Below are positions 26,616 through 35,153 of a DNA stretch of 64,000 bases, piece after piece. Within the stretch, counting starts at the first letter, position 1. The number at the start of each line of letters is the position of its first letter. Location: the NCBI GenBank assembly GCA_040509755.1, contig JBEVKF010000098.1:19337-83336 (forward strand). The letters run 5' to 3'. This DNA comes from JACVRW01 sp040509755. GTDB lineage: Bacteria > Actinomycetota > Thermoleophilia > Solirubrobacterales > Thermoleophilaceae. The notes below the pieces were generated by a model that saw only the letters and a program-made list of their open reading frames with translations, was not told the origin of the DNA and did not search any database. A program made the translations under genes and the position numbers.

Positions 26616-27967
26616 TCGACTTCTCCGCCGGCCGCCTCGCCCAGGCCGCCGGCGGCGAGCTGGCCGCCGGGGAGCCCGAGCGGGCCGGGCCCGATCGGGC
26701 GGTCATCGACTCGCGCGAAGTGGGGCCAGGGGACCTGTTCGTCGGCCTGCGCGGCACGGTCGCCGACGGAGGGCGCTTCGCCGCTGCCGCGCTCGAGCAG
26801 GGCGCCTGGGGTGTGGTGGTCTCGCCCGAGCACGCCGCCTCGGCGGTCGCGGCGGCCGAGGCCACGGTGGGCCACTCCGCCTGTACGAACGCGGCGGTCA
26901 TCGCGGTCGAGGAGCCGCTTGCCGCCCTGCACTCGCTCGCGCGAGCCTGGCGGCGGGAGCTCGGGGCAAAGGTCTTCGGTGTCACCGGCTCCACCGGCAA
27001 GACGTCGACCAAGGACATCCTGGCGGCCCTGCTGAAGACGCGCCTCGTGACCCACGCGAGCCGCGAGAACTGGAACACCGAGATCGGCCTGCCGCTGACG
27101 ATCCTCGAGGCCGGCCGCGGCACGGAGGCGTTCGTGCTCGAAATGGCCATGCGCGGCGAGGGCCAGATCGCCGAGCTCGTGGCCGTAGCCGAGCCGGACG
27201 TCGGCGTGATCGTGAACGTCGGCCCTGTGCACCTCGAGGTGCTCGGCACCGTGGAGCGCGTCGCGGCCGCCAAGGCCGAGCTGATTCGCGACCTGCGTGC
27301 CGGCGCCGCCTGCGTCGTGCCCGTCAGCGAGCCGCTGCTCGACCGGCACCTGCGAAAGCAGGATCTCGACACCTGGACCTTCGGGCCGGGGGGCGACGTG
27401 CATTTGCTGTCGTTCGACCGCGGCCGGGCCGAGATCGAGGCGCGCATGCAGATGGTCGAGCTCGAGCTGCCCTATTCCGAGCCGCACAACCTGCTCAACA
27501 CGCTGGCGGCCGTGGCGGCCGCGCGTGCACTCGGAATCGAGGTGGGCGGCCGCGTCGATGTGCGGTTCTCGTCGCTTCGCGGCGAGGTGGTCGAGCTTCC
27601 CGGCGGCGTGACCGTGGTGAACGACTGCTACAACGCCAACCCGATGTCGATGCGCGCCGCCCTGGACCACCTCGCGTCAAGCGAGGCCGAGCGCCGGATC
27701 GCCGTGCTCGGCACCATGGCCGAGCTCGGCCCCGGCTCGGAGGGCTTCCACCGCGAGATCGGCGCCCACGCCGCCGCCGTCGGGATCGACGTGCTCGTGC
27801 CGGTGGGCGCGGAGGCGCTCGACTACACCGGCGGCTTCGATGGCGAGACCCACCCGGTCGCGAGCCCCGAGGAGGCGAGCGCCCTGTTGGAGGAGCTCGC
27901 GCGCCCTGGCGACCGCGTGCTGATCAAGGGATCGAGGTCGGTCGGGCTAGAGCGGGTGCTCGCCTAG
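26612..27967 (+). CDS. murF: UDP-MurNAc-tripeptide D-Ala-D-Ala ligase
   Basis: MurF attaches the D-Ala-D-Ala dipeptide, completing the UDP-MurNAc-pentapeptide. The 451-residue protein has the P-loop TGSTGKTSTKD near 126-131, SRENWNTEIGLPLTIL, the Mur-ligase segment VNVGPVHLEVLG and the C-terminal NDCYNANPMSMRAAL signature. The ATG overlaps the murE stop (ATGA), and mraY begins 2 bp after the stop, so wall-precursor genes murE to ftsW are translated as one closely packed set. Confidence 0.96.
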   Translation: MIDFSAGRLAQAAGGELAAGEPERAGPDRAVIDSREVGPGDLFVGLRGTVADGGRFAAAALEQGAWGVVVSPEHAASAVAAAEATVGHSACTNAAVIAVEEPLAALHSLARAWRRELGAKVFGVTGSTGKTSTKDILAALLKTRLVTHASRENWNTEIGLPLTILEAGRGTEAFVLEMAMRGEGQIAELVAVAEPDVGVIVNVGPVHLEVLGTVERVAAAKAELIRDLRAGAACVVPVSEPLLDRHLRKQDLDTWTFGPGGDVHLLSFDRGRAEIEARMQMVELELPYSEPHNLLNTLAAVAAARALGIEVGGRVDVRFSSLRGEVVELPGGVTVVNDCYNANPMSMRAALDHLASSEAERRIAVLGTMAELGPGSEGFHREIGAHAAAVGIDVLVPVGAEALDYTGGFDGETHPVASPEEASALLEELARPGDRVLIKGSRSVGLERVLA

Positions 27968-27969
27968 GA

Positions 27970-28947
27970 ATGCTCGGGGAGGTCCTGATCGGAGGCATGG
28001 GCTCGCTGCTCGTGTGCGTATTCCTCGGACCGCGCTTCATCGAGTACCTGCGCCTGAAGGAGTTCGGCCAGCACATCCGCGAGGAGGGCCCGGCAGGACA
28101 CCACGGCAAGGCCGGCACGCCGACCATGGGCGGCCTTGTGATCTTCCTCGGCGTGTGCGTGCCGTTCCTGATCCTGTCCGAGTACCGCGCCGCCAGCCTG
28201 GCCGTGCTCGGCACGGCGCTCGCCATGGCCGCGCTCGGGTTTGCCGACGACATGACCAAGCTGCGAAAGCGCCGCTCGCTCGGCATCTCGGGGAAGACCA
28301 AGCTGCTGGTCCAGGCGCTCACGGCGATCGCCCTCTGGCTCGTGGTCACCGAGTACGTGGGCATCCAGGACACACTGCAGCTGCGCGTGGTCGACGCGTC
28401 CGTCAACCTCGGCTACGCCTACCCGGTACTGATCTTCCTGGTCCTGGCGGGCGCCACCAACGGCGTGAACCTGACCGACGGGCTCGACGGCCTCGCGGCG
28501 GGGTGCTGCGCGATCGTTTTCCTCGCCTTCACGGCCATGACGTTCATCACCAAGGGCGAGGTTCAGCTCGATCTCGCGCTGCTGTGCGCATGCCTGATCG
28601 GCGCCTGCGTCGGCTTTCTGTGGTTCAACTCGTTCCCGGCCTCGGTGTTCATGGGCGACACCGGCTCGCTCGGACTCGGCGGCGCGATCGCCGGCCTGGC
28701 GGTTCTCACCCAGACCGAGGTCCTGCTGATCGTGATCGGCGGGATCTTCGTGATCGAGGCGCTCTCGGTCGCGATCCAGGTGTTCGCCTTCCAGCGCTTT
28801 CGAAAGCGCGTGTTCCTGATGGCCCCGATCCACCATCACTTCGAGCTCATGGCCTGGTCGGAGACGAAGATCATCCTGCGCTTTTGGATCGTCGCGGCCG
28901 TCTGCGCGGCGATCGGGTTCACGCTCTACCAGCAGTCGATTCCTTGA
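27970..28947 (+). CDS. mraY: Phospho-N-acetylmuramoyl-pentapeptide transferase
   Basis: MraY transfers phospho-MurNAc-pentapeptide to undecaprenyl phosphate, giving lipid I at the inner membrane face. The 325-residue protein has about 10 helices. Diagnostic motifs are HHGKAGTPTMGG near the N-terminus, GFADDMTKLRKRRSLGIS with the catalytic Asp pair, NLTDGLDGLAAG, and the C-terminal APIHHHFELMAWSE. Its stop overlaps the TTG start of murD. Confidence 0.97.
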   Translation: MLGEVLIGGMGSLLVCVFLGPRFIEYLRLKEFGQHIREEGPAGHHGKAGTPTMGGLVIFLGVCVPFLILSEYRAASLAVLGTALAMAALGFADDMTKLRKRRSLGISGKTKLLVQALTAIALWLVVTEYVGIQDTLQLRVVDASVNLGYAYPVLIFLVLAGATNGVNLTDGLDGLAAGCCAIVFLAFTAMTFITKGEVQLDLALLCACLIGACVGFLWFNSFPASVFMGDTGSLGLGGAIAGLAVLTQTEVLLIVIGGIFVIEALSVAIQVFAFQRFRKRVFLMAPIHHHFELMAWSETKIILRFWIVAAVCAAIGFTLYQQSIP

Positions 28948-30188
28948 GGCCCGCGCTTCCGGAGGGGCCCTACCTGATCGTCGGCCTCGCGCGCTCCGGG
29001 GTGGCCGCGGCGCGCGCGCTGCGCGAGCACGGCACCGTGATCGCGTGCGACAGCGGCCATCCCGACCTGCCCGCGGACATCGACGGGTACCTCGATACCG
29101 AGGGCGTCGGCCTGCTTCAGCGCGTGGCCAGCGTGATCAAGAGCCCGGGTGTGCCGAACGACGCGCCGGTGATCGCAGCGGCTCGCAGGCAGGGCCTGGC
29201 GGTGCTCGGCGAGCTCGAGCTGGCTTGGCGGCTGCTGCCCAACCCCTTCGTGGCGGTCACGGGCACCAACGGCAAGACGACCACGGTCGAGCTGCTCGGC
29301 GCCATCTGGCGCGAGGCGGACCTGCCCGTCGCGGTGGCAGGCAACGTGGGGACGCCCCTGTCCTCGCTGGTAGGTGAGATCGCTCCCGAGGCGACGGTGG
29401 TCTGCGAGGTCTCGAGCTTCCAGGCCGAGGACGCGGTCGAGTTCGCGCCCGACACCGCTCTGCTGCTCAACCTGAGCGAGGATCACCTCGACCGCCACGG
29501 GAGCCTCGAGGACTACCGCGCGGCCAAGCTCAGCCTCTTCGCGCGCCAGCGCCCGGACCAGGTGGCGGTCGCCCCGGAGGGTGTCGACCTGCCCGGCGCG
29601 GCGCGGCGGGTGACCTTTGGCGACCCGGGCGAGCTGCCGCTCGACCCTGATCAAATCCGCCTGCGCGGGGCGCACAACCTCGAGAACGCGATGGGCGCGT
29701 CGGCCGCCGCGCTCGTCAGCGGGGTGCCGGCCGAGGCCGTGGCGGCCGCACTGCGGAGCTTCGCGGGCGTGCCCCACCGGCTCGAGGAGGTTGGGACGGT
29801 GAACGGGGTGCTCTTCGTCAACGATTCCAAGGCCACCAACGTGTCGTCGGCCAGGCGCGGGATCGAGTCGTTCGAGCGCGGCGTGCACGCGATCCTGGGC
29901 GGCAGCCTCAAGGGCGGCGGGTTCGAGGGCCTGCGCGAGCCCGTGGCGGCGCGCTGCAGCGCCTGCTACCTGATCGGCGAGGCCTCTGAGCGCCTGGCCG
30001 CCGACCTCGCCGGCACCGGCGTGCCGCTGCGCCCAAGCGGCGATCTCGAAACGGCGATGCGGGCGGCCGCCGCAGCGGCCGAGCCGGGCGATGTGGTGCT
30101 GCTCAGTCCGGCCTGCGCGAGCTTCGACCAGTTTCGCGACTACGAGGAGCGCGGGGACCGCTTTCGGGCGCTCGTGCCGCGAGCATGA
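28944..30188 (+). CDS. murD: UDP-MurNAc-L-Ala:D-Glu ligase
   Basis: MurD adds D-glutamate to UDP-MurNAc-L-alanine. The 414-residue protein starts at a TTG that overlaps the mraY stop (TTGA) and begins RPALPEGPYLIVGLARSG, the Rossmann-like N-terminal domain. The P-loop GTNGKTTT starts at 107, NLSEDHLDRHGSLEDYRAAK is the central signature, and VNDSKATNVSSARRGIESF and LSPACASFDQFRDYEERGD are C-terminal signatures. Length is normal for the family. Confidence 0.96.
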   Translation: MRPALPEGPYLIVGLARSGVAAARALREHGTVIACDSGHPDLPADIDGYLDTEGVGLLQRVASVIKSPGVPNDAPVIAAARRQGLAVLGELELAWRLLPNPFVAVTGTNGKTTTVELLGAIWREADLPVAVAGNVGTPLSSLVGEIAPEATVVCEVSSFQAEDAVEFAPDTALLLNLSEDHLDRHGSLEDYRAAKLSLFARQRPDQVAVAPEGVDLPGAARRVTFGDPGELPLDPDQIRLRGAHNLENAMGASAAALVSGVPAEAVAAALRSFAGVPHRLEEVGTVNGVLFVNDSKATNVSSARRGIESFERGVHAILGGSLKGGGFEGLREPVAARCSACYLIGEASERLAADLAGTGVPLRPSGDLETAMRAAAAAAEPGDVVLLSPACASFDQFRDYEERGDRFRALVPRA

Positions 30189-30218
30189 ATCCGCGGGCGC
30201 GCGTCGAAGGAGGGCCGG

Positions 30219-31499
30219 ATGGCTACGCGCGCCGCCCCAGCCGCAAGCGCCCGGCTCGGCCGGGTGCGCGCGGGGAAGTCTCCGAAACGGCCGATCGAGT
30301 ATTCGATCCTCTACACGGCCACGCTGTGCCTGCTCGCGGGCGGGGCGGTGATGGTTTACTCGGCGAGCTCGGCGGAGTCGCTGCTCGCGGGCTCCGGAGA
30401 CGCCTCCTTCTACCTCAAGCGCTACGTCCTGTTCGGGGTGATCGGGCTGGTGGTCCTGCACGCGGCCTCGCGGCACGGACTGCGGGTGATCCGTGCCGTG
30501 ACGCCGGTCCTGCTGGTTGCCTCGTTCTGCCTGACATTCGCGGTGATGCTGCCTGGCCTCGGCGTGACCGTGAATGGTGCGACCCGCTGGCTCGGCGCCG
30601 GGCCGCTCCAGTTCCAGCCGTCGGAGTTGCTGAAGGTATCGCTCGTGCTCTACGCGGCCCAGGTACTGGCGGCCCGGCCGAAGTCCACCAAAACACTCGG
30701 CGGGCTGGTCAGGCCGCTTCTGCTCGTCGTCGGAGCCGGCTGCGCGTTGCTCCTCAAGCAGCCCGACATGGGCACGGCGATGGTGATCTGCTTTGCGATC
30801 GGCGCGCTGCTCGTGGCCGCGGGAACCCCGGTCCGGGTGCTGGCCACGATCCTCGGCGTGCTCGGCACGCTCGCGACGCTGATGGTGTTGATCGAGCCCT
30901 ACCGGCGGGCACGGCTGACGTCGTTCCTCGACCCTTTCTCCGACGCGGGCGACACCGGCTTCCAGGCCGTGCAGGCGCTCACCGCGATCGGCTCGGGAGG
31001 CCTCTTCGGAGTCGGCCTCGGCGAGTCGGTTCAGAAGATCTTCTACCTGCCCGAAGCCCACACGGACATGATCCTGGCCATCATCGGCGAGGAGCTCGGG
31101 CTGATCGGGATTCTCGGCACGATCCTGCTCTACGGCATGATCGGGTACGCCGGGCTGCGCGCCGCCAAGCTCGCCCGCGACCTGCATTCGAAGCTGCTCG
31201 CGGCGGGCATCACATCGCTGATCCTCTGTCAGGCGACGCTCAACTTCTTCGCCGTGATGGGGATGGCGCCGCTGACCGGCGTGCCGCTCCCCTTCCTGTC
31301 CTACGGGAGCACGAACCTCATCGTGCTGATGGGAGCGATGGGCCTGCTGTTGAACGTGGCGGCCACAGGCGGCAAGGCCGCGCGGCTCGCGCCGGCAAAG
31401 CCGCGGCTTGAGGCGATCGAAGGAGGTCGAGGTGCCCAGGATCGTGATCGCGGCCGGCGGGACGGCCGGACACGTCGTACCGGCGCTCGCGGTCGCTGA
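30219..31499 (+). CDS. ftsW: FtsW septal peptidoglycan polymerase (SEDS family)
   Basis: A 426-residue SEDS protein that polymerises lipid II at the septum with FtsI. About ten membrane helices are seen, with NGATRWLGAGPLQFQPSELL, the KQPDMGTAMV loop, EAHTDMILAIIGEELGLIG and the C-terminal PLTGVPLPFLSYGSTNLI, all SEDS hallmarks. The ATG follows GAAGGAGG. The basic C-terminal tail (GRGAQDRDRGRRDGRTRRT and on) runs on for 68 bases past the murG start, so this tail overlaps murG in another frame. Confidence 0.95.
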   Translation: MATRAAPAASARLGRVRAGKSPKRPIEYSILYTATLCLLAGGAVMVYSASSAESLLAGSGDASFYLKRYVLFGVIGLVVLHAASRHGLRVIRAVTPVLLVASFCLTFAVMLPGLGVTVNGATRWLGAGPLQFQPSELLKVSLVLYAAQVLAARPKSTKTLGGLVRPLLLVVGAGCALLLKQPDMGTAMVICFAIGALLVAAGTPVRVLATILGVLGTLATLMVLIEPYRRARLTSFLDPFSDAGDTGFQAVQALTAIGSGGLFGVGLGESVQKIFYLPEAHTDMILAIIGEELGLIGILGTILLYGMIGYAGLRAAKLARDLHSKLLAAGITSLILCQATLNFFAVMGMAPLTGVPLPFLSYGSTNLIVLMGAMGLLLNVAATGGKAARLAPAKPRLEAIEGGRGAQDRDRGRRDGRTRRTGARGR

Positions 31500-32505
31500 C
31501 GCGCTGCGCGAGCGAGGCGCCGAGGTCGAGTTCATCGGAGGTGAGCGCACCGAGGCCGAGCTGGTCCCGGCCGCCGGCTATGCCTTCCACCGGGTGCGCG
31601 TGGCCGGCATCGACCGGCACAACCCGCTGCGGGCCGCGCGAGCGCTGCTGATGGCGGGCGCGGCGTTCATACGAGCGCGCGGACTGCTGAGAACGCTGGG
31701 CGCCGACGCCGTGCTGGGCGCCGGCGGTTATGTGGCCGGCCCGGTCGGGCTCGCCGCTCGCAGCCTGAGGTTGACGCTCGTGCTCACGGAGGCCGACAGC
31801 CGGCTCGGCGTCACAAACCGGCTGCTCGCGCCGTTTGCCCGCCGCGTGTTCCTCACCTTCCCGATCGAGGGCCGGGGCGGATCGAAATGGGTGCTCAGCG
31901 GACGCGCGGTGCCCGCGGACACCGGGCAGGCGGACCGGGCCGCGGCGCGCAGGCGCTTTGAGATCGGCCCCGACGAGCCATGCGTGCTCGTATTTGGCGG
32001 CTCGCTGGGTGCGCGCCGCCTCAACCACGCGGCGCTCGATGCATTCGGGTCCGCCGCCCCGAGCGCCGTGCTGCACGCGAGCGGGCTGCGCGATCACCCG
32101 GAGCTGCGCGAGCGCCTCGACTCGCTCGGCTCGCCGCCGCACTACCACCTGCACCCCTACATCGAGCCCTTCGCGGAGGCGCTCGCAGCCGCGGACCTGG
32201 TGGTGGCGCGTGCCGGTGGATCGGTGATGGAGGTGGCCGCCGCAGGCCTGCCCGCGCTGCTCGTGCCCTTCCCGCACGCGACGGCCGACCACCAGACACT
32301 CAACGCGCGCTACATCGAGCGCGCGGGAGCGGCCGTGGTGGTGAGCGACGCCGAGCTCGACGGTCCCCGGCTCGCGCGTGAGGTCGGTGCCCTGCTGGGC
32401 TCGCCGCAGCGCATGGCCGCCATGGCCAAGGCGGCGCGCGCCGTGGCACGGCCGGACGCGGCGGAGCGGATCGCCACGGAGCTGCTGGCGCTGGCGGGAT
32501 CCTAG
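31432..32505 (+). CDS. murG: MurG lipid II synthase (GlcNAc transferase)
   Basis: MurG adds GlcNAc to lipid I at the inner face of the membrane. The 357-residue GT-B enzyme starts at a GTG six bases after AAGGAGG, with the N-terminal IVIAAGGTAGHVVPALAVAD loop. The middle has GAGGYVAGPVGLAA, and the C-terminal domain has GGSLGARRLN, then VVARAGGSVMEVAAAGLPAL and LVPFPHATADHQTLNA. Its stop codon overlaps the stop of the convergent NTF2-like gene within CTAG. Confidence 0.96.
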   Translation: MPRIVIAAGGTAGHVVPALAVADALRERGAEVEFIGGERTEAELVPAAGYAFHRVRVAGIDRHNPLRAARALLMAGAAFIRARGLLRTLGADAVLGAGGYVAGPVGLAARSLRLTLVLTEADSRLGVTNRLLAPFARRVFLTFPIEGRGGSKWVLSGRAVPADTGQADRAAARRRFEIGPDEPCVLVFGGSLGARRLNHAALDAFGSAAPSAVLHASGLRDHPELRERLDSLGSPPHYHLHPYIEPFAEALAAADLVVARAGGSVMEVAAAGLPALLVPFPHATADHQTLNARYIERAGAAVVVSDAELDGPRLAREVGALLGSPQRMAAMAKAARAVARPDAAERIATELLALAGS

Positions 32506-32876
32506 AGCGGTCGCGAGCCCGAGCAGACGAGCCGCAGCCACCCGATCCGGCCGTCGCGCTCGCTCAGGAAGGCCTGTTGCTCGACCAGGAAGGTTCCCTT
32601 GGCGTTCGTCAGGCGATAGCGATAGCCCACCCGCTCGCGGTCGCCGACCGTGTCGGTCTCGACCGAGATCACCTCCTCGACCTGCTCGTCTGGCTCGATC
32701 CAGCGCTCCAGGATCTCGTTGATCACGGTCTGGGGGTCGCCGCCCTCCCAGAACCTGTTCGGCGTGAGCGCGCGGAAGTCGACCTCGGGATGAAGCAGTT
32801 GCGCCATCCGCTCGTGGTCCTTCGAGGTGTAGGCCTCGGCGAAGGCGGCGCCGAGCGACGTTGCGGTGTGCGACAT
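32502..32876 (-). CDS. NTF2-like (SnoaL-type) small protein inserted in the dcw cluster
   Basis: A 124-residue protein with a single NTF2-like cone fold: an N-terminal helix pair (AAFAEAYTSKDHERMAQLLH), PEVDFRALTPNRFW, and the C-terminal beta sheet (RYRLTNAKGTFLVEQQAFL, GRIGWLRLVCSG). Such proteins act as small-ligand binders or isomerases; the function is unknown here. It is encoded against the direction of the dcw cluster. Its stop overlaps the murG stop and its start is 25 bp from the murC start. The internal ATG (MSHTATS) is chosen since a longer frame would run into murC. Confidence 0.85.
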   Translation of the reverse strand: MSHTATSLGAAFAEAYTSKDHERMAQLLHPEVDFRALTPNRFWEGGDPQTVINEILERWIEPDEQVEEVISVETDTVGDRERVGYRYRLTNAKGTFLVEQQAFLSERDGRIGWLRLVCSGSRPL

Positions 32877-32901
32877 GCACGCAGAATAAGGTCCGGCGCC
32901 G

Positions 32902-34230
32902 ATGACCGACGCTCCGCTCGCGGGTCGCAGCCTGCATTTCATAGGGATCGGCGGGGCCGGGATGAGCGGCCTCGCGGTGGTGGCGCGCGCCCTCGGCGCG
33001 CGCGTGACGGGCTCGGATGCGGCCGAGTCCGGCTACGTCGCGGGCCTACGCGCGGCGGGGATCGAGCCGCACATCGGCCACGACGCGGCCAACCTGCCCG
33101 CCGGAGCCGAGGTCGTGGTGTCGACGGCCATCCCACAGGACAATCCCGAGCTCTCGGCCGCTCGCTCGGCCGGCGCGCGGGTGCTCCACCGCGGCGACCT
33201 GCTCGGCGAGCTCTCCGCCATGAAGCGCACGATCGCGGTGGCGGGAACGCACGGCAAGACGACCACGGCGTCGATGGCCGCTCACGCGCTGCGGGAGTGC
33301 GGCCGCGATCCCGCGTTCTTGATCGGGGGGGAGCTGCGCTCGGCTCACACGAACGCCGCCTGGGGCTTGGGGGAGTGGGCGGTGATCGAGGCCGACGAGT
33401 CCGACCGCTCGTTCCTGGCGCTCGAGCCGGAGGTTGCGGTGGTGACCAACATCGAGCTCGACCACCACTCGACCTACGCGAGCCTGCGCGACCTCGAGCA
33501 GGCCTTCGCGGAGTTCGCCGCGCCCGCCGCGCTGCGGGTGGCGGGCGTCGGCCTTGAGTTCGCGGGCGACACGCTCTCCTTTGGAATCGAGGCCGGCGAC
33601 GTTCGCCCCGAGAACCTCGAGCTGACCGCCGGTGGGTCGCGCTTTGCGGTGGAGGGTGCCGTCGTCGAGCTGCGCGTGCCCGGCCGCCACAACGTGCTGA
33701 ACGCGCTGGCGGCCGTGGCGGCGTGCCGGGCCGCGGGGCTGACGCCCGCCGAGTCGGCTCCCGCGCTGGCGAGCTTCACCGGAGCGGGGCGGCGCTTCGA
33801 GGAGCACGGCCGTACCGCCGCGGGCGCCCTCGTCTACGACGACTATGCCCACCACCCGACCGAGGTCCGCGCCACGCTGGAGGGCGCGCGAACGCTCGAG
33901 CCGGAGCGCCTCGTTGCGTGCTTTCAACCGCACCTCTACTCGCGCACTCGCATGCTGGCGCGCGAGTTCGGCCGCGCGCTCGCCGTCGCCGACGTGGTCG
34001 TGGTGGTCGACGTCTATCCGGCCCGCGAGCGCGCCGAGGACTTTCCAGGGGTCAGCGGCCTGCTGGTGGCGCGCGCCGCCGCCGACGCGGCCGCCGGGCG
34101 GCCGGTCTGGTGGCTACCCGCGCGGGCCGACGCCGAGAGGATGCTGCGCGCCGAGCTGCGCGAGGGCGACCTGCTGGTGACGCTCGGGGCCGGCAACATC
34201 GACGACCTGGCCCGAGGGCTCACGGCATGA
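32902..34230 (+). CDS. murC: UDP-MurNAc L-alanine ligase
   Basis: MurC starts the stem peptide by joining L-Ala to UDP-MurNAc. The 442-residue protein has the N-terminal FIGIGGAGMSGLAVVAR loop, the P-loop GTHGKTTT starting at 115, the EADESDRSFL segment, TNIELDHHSTYASL, and in the C-terminal part YDDYAHHPTEV and FQPHLYSRTR. Since a minus-strand gene separates it from murG, murC probably needs its own promoter or antisense read-through. It overlaps murB by 4 bp. Confidence 0.96.
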   Translation: MTDAPLAGRSLHFIGIGGAGMSGLAVVARALGARVTGSDAAESGYVAGLRAAGIEPHIGHDAANLPAGAEVVVSTAIPQDNPELSAARSAGARVLHRGDLLGELSAMKRTIAVAGTHGKTTTASMAAHALRECGRDPAFLIGGELRSAHTNAAWGLGEWAVIEADESDRSFLALEPEVAVVTNIELDHHSTYASLRDLEQAFAEFAAPAALRVAGVGLEFAGDTLSFGIEAGDVRPENLELTAGGSRFAVEGAVVELRVPGRHNVLNALAAVAACRAAGLTPAESAPALASFTGAGRRFEEHGRTAAGALVYDDYAHHPTEVRATLEGARTLEPERLVACFQPHLYSRTRMLAREFGRALAVADVVVVVDVYPARERAEDFPGVSGLLVARAAADAAAGRPVWWLPARADAERMLRAELREGDLLVTLGAGNIDDLARGLTA

Positions 34231-35153
34231 GCGGACCGCCCGCGGGCGTCGAACGCGACTACCCGCTCGCCCGTCTCACCACGATCCGCACCGGTGGGCC
34301 TGCCGACTGGTTCGCTCGTCCCGACTCCGCCGAGCGGCTCGCCGGTCTGCTCGAGTGGGCCGATCGCGATCAGATCGCGGTAGGAGTGGTCGGCTCGGGC
34401 TCGAACCTCCTGGTAGCGGATGCGGGATTCCGAGGACTTGCAATGAAGCTCGACGGCTCGCTCGCCACGATCGAGCAGGAGGACCGGCGCCTGGTTTGCG
34501 GCGGTGGCGCCCGCCTGCCGCAGGCGGCGGCGCGCGCGGCGCGCGCGGGACTGAGCGGCCTCGAGTTCGGTGTGAACATCCCCGGAACCGTCGGCGGCGC
34601 CGTGAAGATGAACGCCAATGCCTACGGCGGCGACCTCTCACGCGTGCTCGAGTGGGTCGAGGTCGCGATTCCCGGGGCCACCGAGCGGCGCACCGCCGAT
34701 CGGATGGGCTTCAGCTACCGGCGCAGCAACCTAGGTCCGCGCGAGGTGGTCGCGCGGGCGTCATTCGAGCTCTCGCCCGCCGAGCCCGAGAGCGTCAAGG
34801 CCACGCTCGCCGAGATGCGGACCGCCCGCAGGGCGGCGCAGCCGTCGGGCATCAAGACGTTCGGCTCCACCTTCAAGAACCCGGATGACCCGCGCGCCGA
34901 GGGACGCAGCGCCGGAGTGCTGCTCGACGAGGCCGGCTGCCGCGGACTGCAGGTCGGCGGCGCGCGCTTCTCCGACAAGCACGCGAACTTCGTCGAGAAC
35001 CCGGGGGAGGCGAGCACCGCCGACGTGATCGCCCTGATGGCGGAGGGCAAGCGCCGCGTTCGCGAGCGCTTCGGCATCGAGCTCGAGCCCGAGGTGCAGC
35101 TGTTGGGCGACGCCGACGTGTCGGCCCTGTGGCCCGAGGGCCGGTCGCGGTGA
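34227..35153 (+). CDS. murB: UDP-N-acetylenolpyruvoylglucosamine reductase
   Basis: MurB is the FAD enzyme that makes UDP-MurNAc from enolpyruvyl-UDP-GlcNAc with NADPH. The 308-residue protein has TTIRTGGPADWFARP, the FAD-binding VVGSGSNLLVADAGFRGL, then GLEFGVNIPGTVGGAVKMNA, the active-site YRRSNLGPREVV, and GSTFKNP with the proton-donor Ser. The HANFVENPGEAST block near the C-terminus is typical of the short type II form. The ATG overlaps the murC stop and the stop overlaps the ftsQ GTG. Confidence 0.96.
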   Translation: MSGPPAGVERDYPLARLTTIRTGGPADWFARPDSAERLAGLLEWADRDQIAVGVVGSGSNLLVADAGFRGLAMKLDGSLATIEQEDRRLVCGGGARLPQAAARAARAGLSGLEFGVNIPGTVGGAVKMNANAYGGDLSRVLEWVEVAIPGATERRTADRMGFSYRRSNLGPREVVARASFELSPAEPESVKATLAEMRTARRAAQPSGIKTFGSTFKNPDDPRAEGRSAGVLLDEAGCRGLQVGGARFSDKHANFVENPGEASTADVIALMAEGKRRVRERFGIELEPEVQLLGDADVSALWPEGRSR

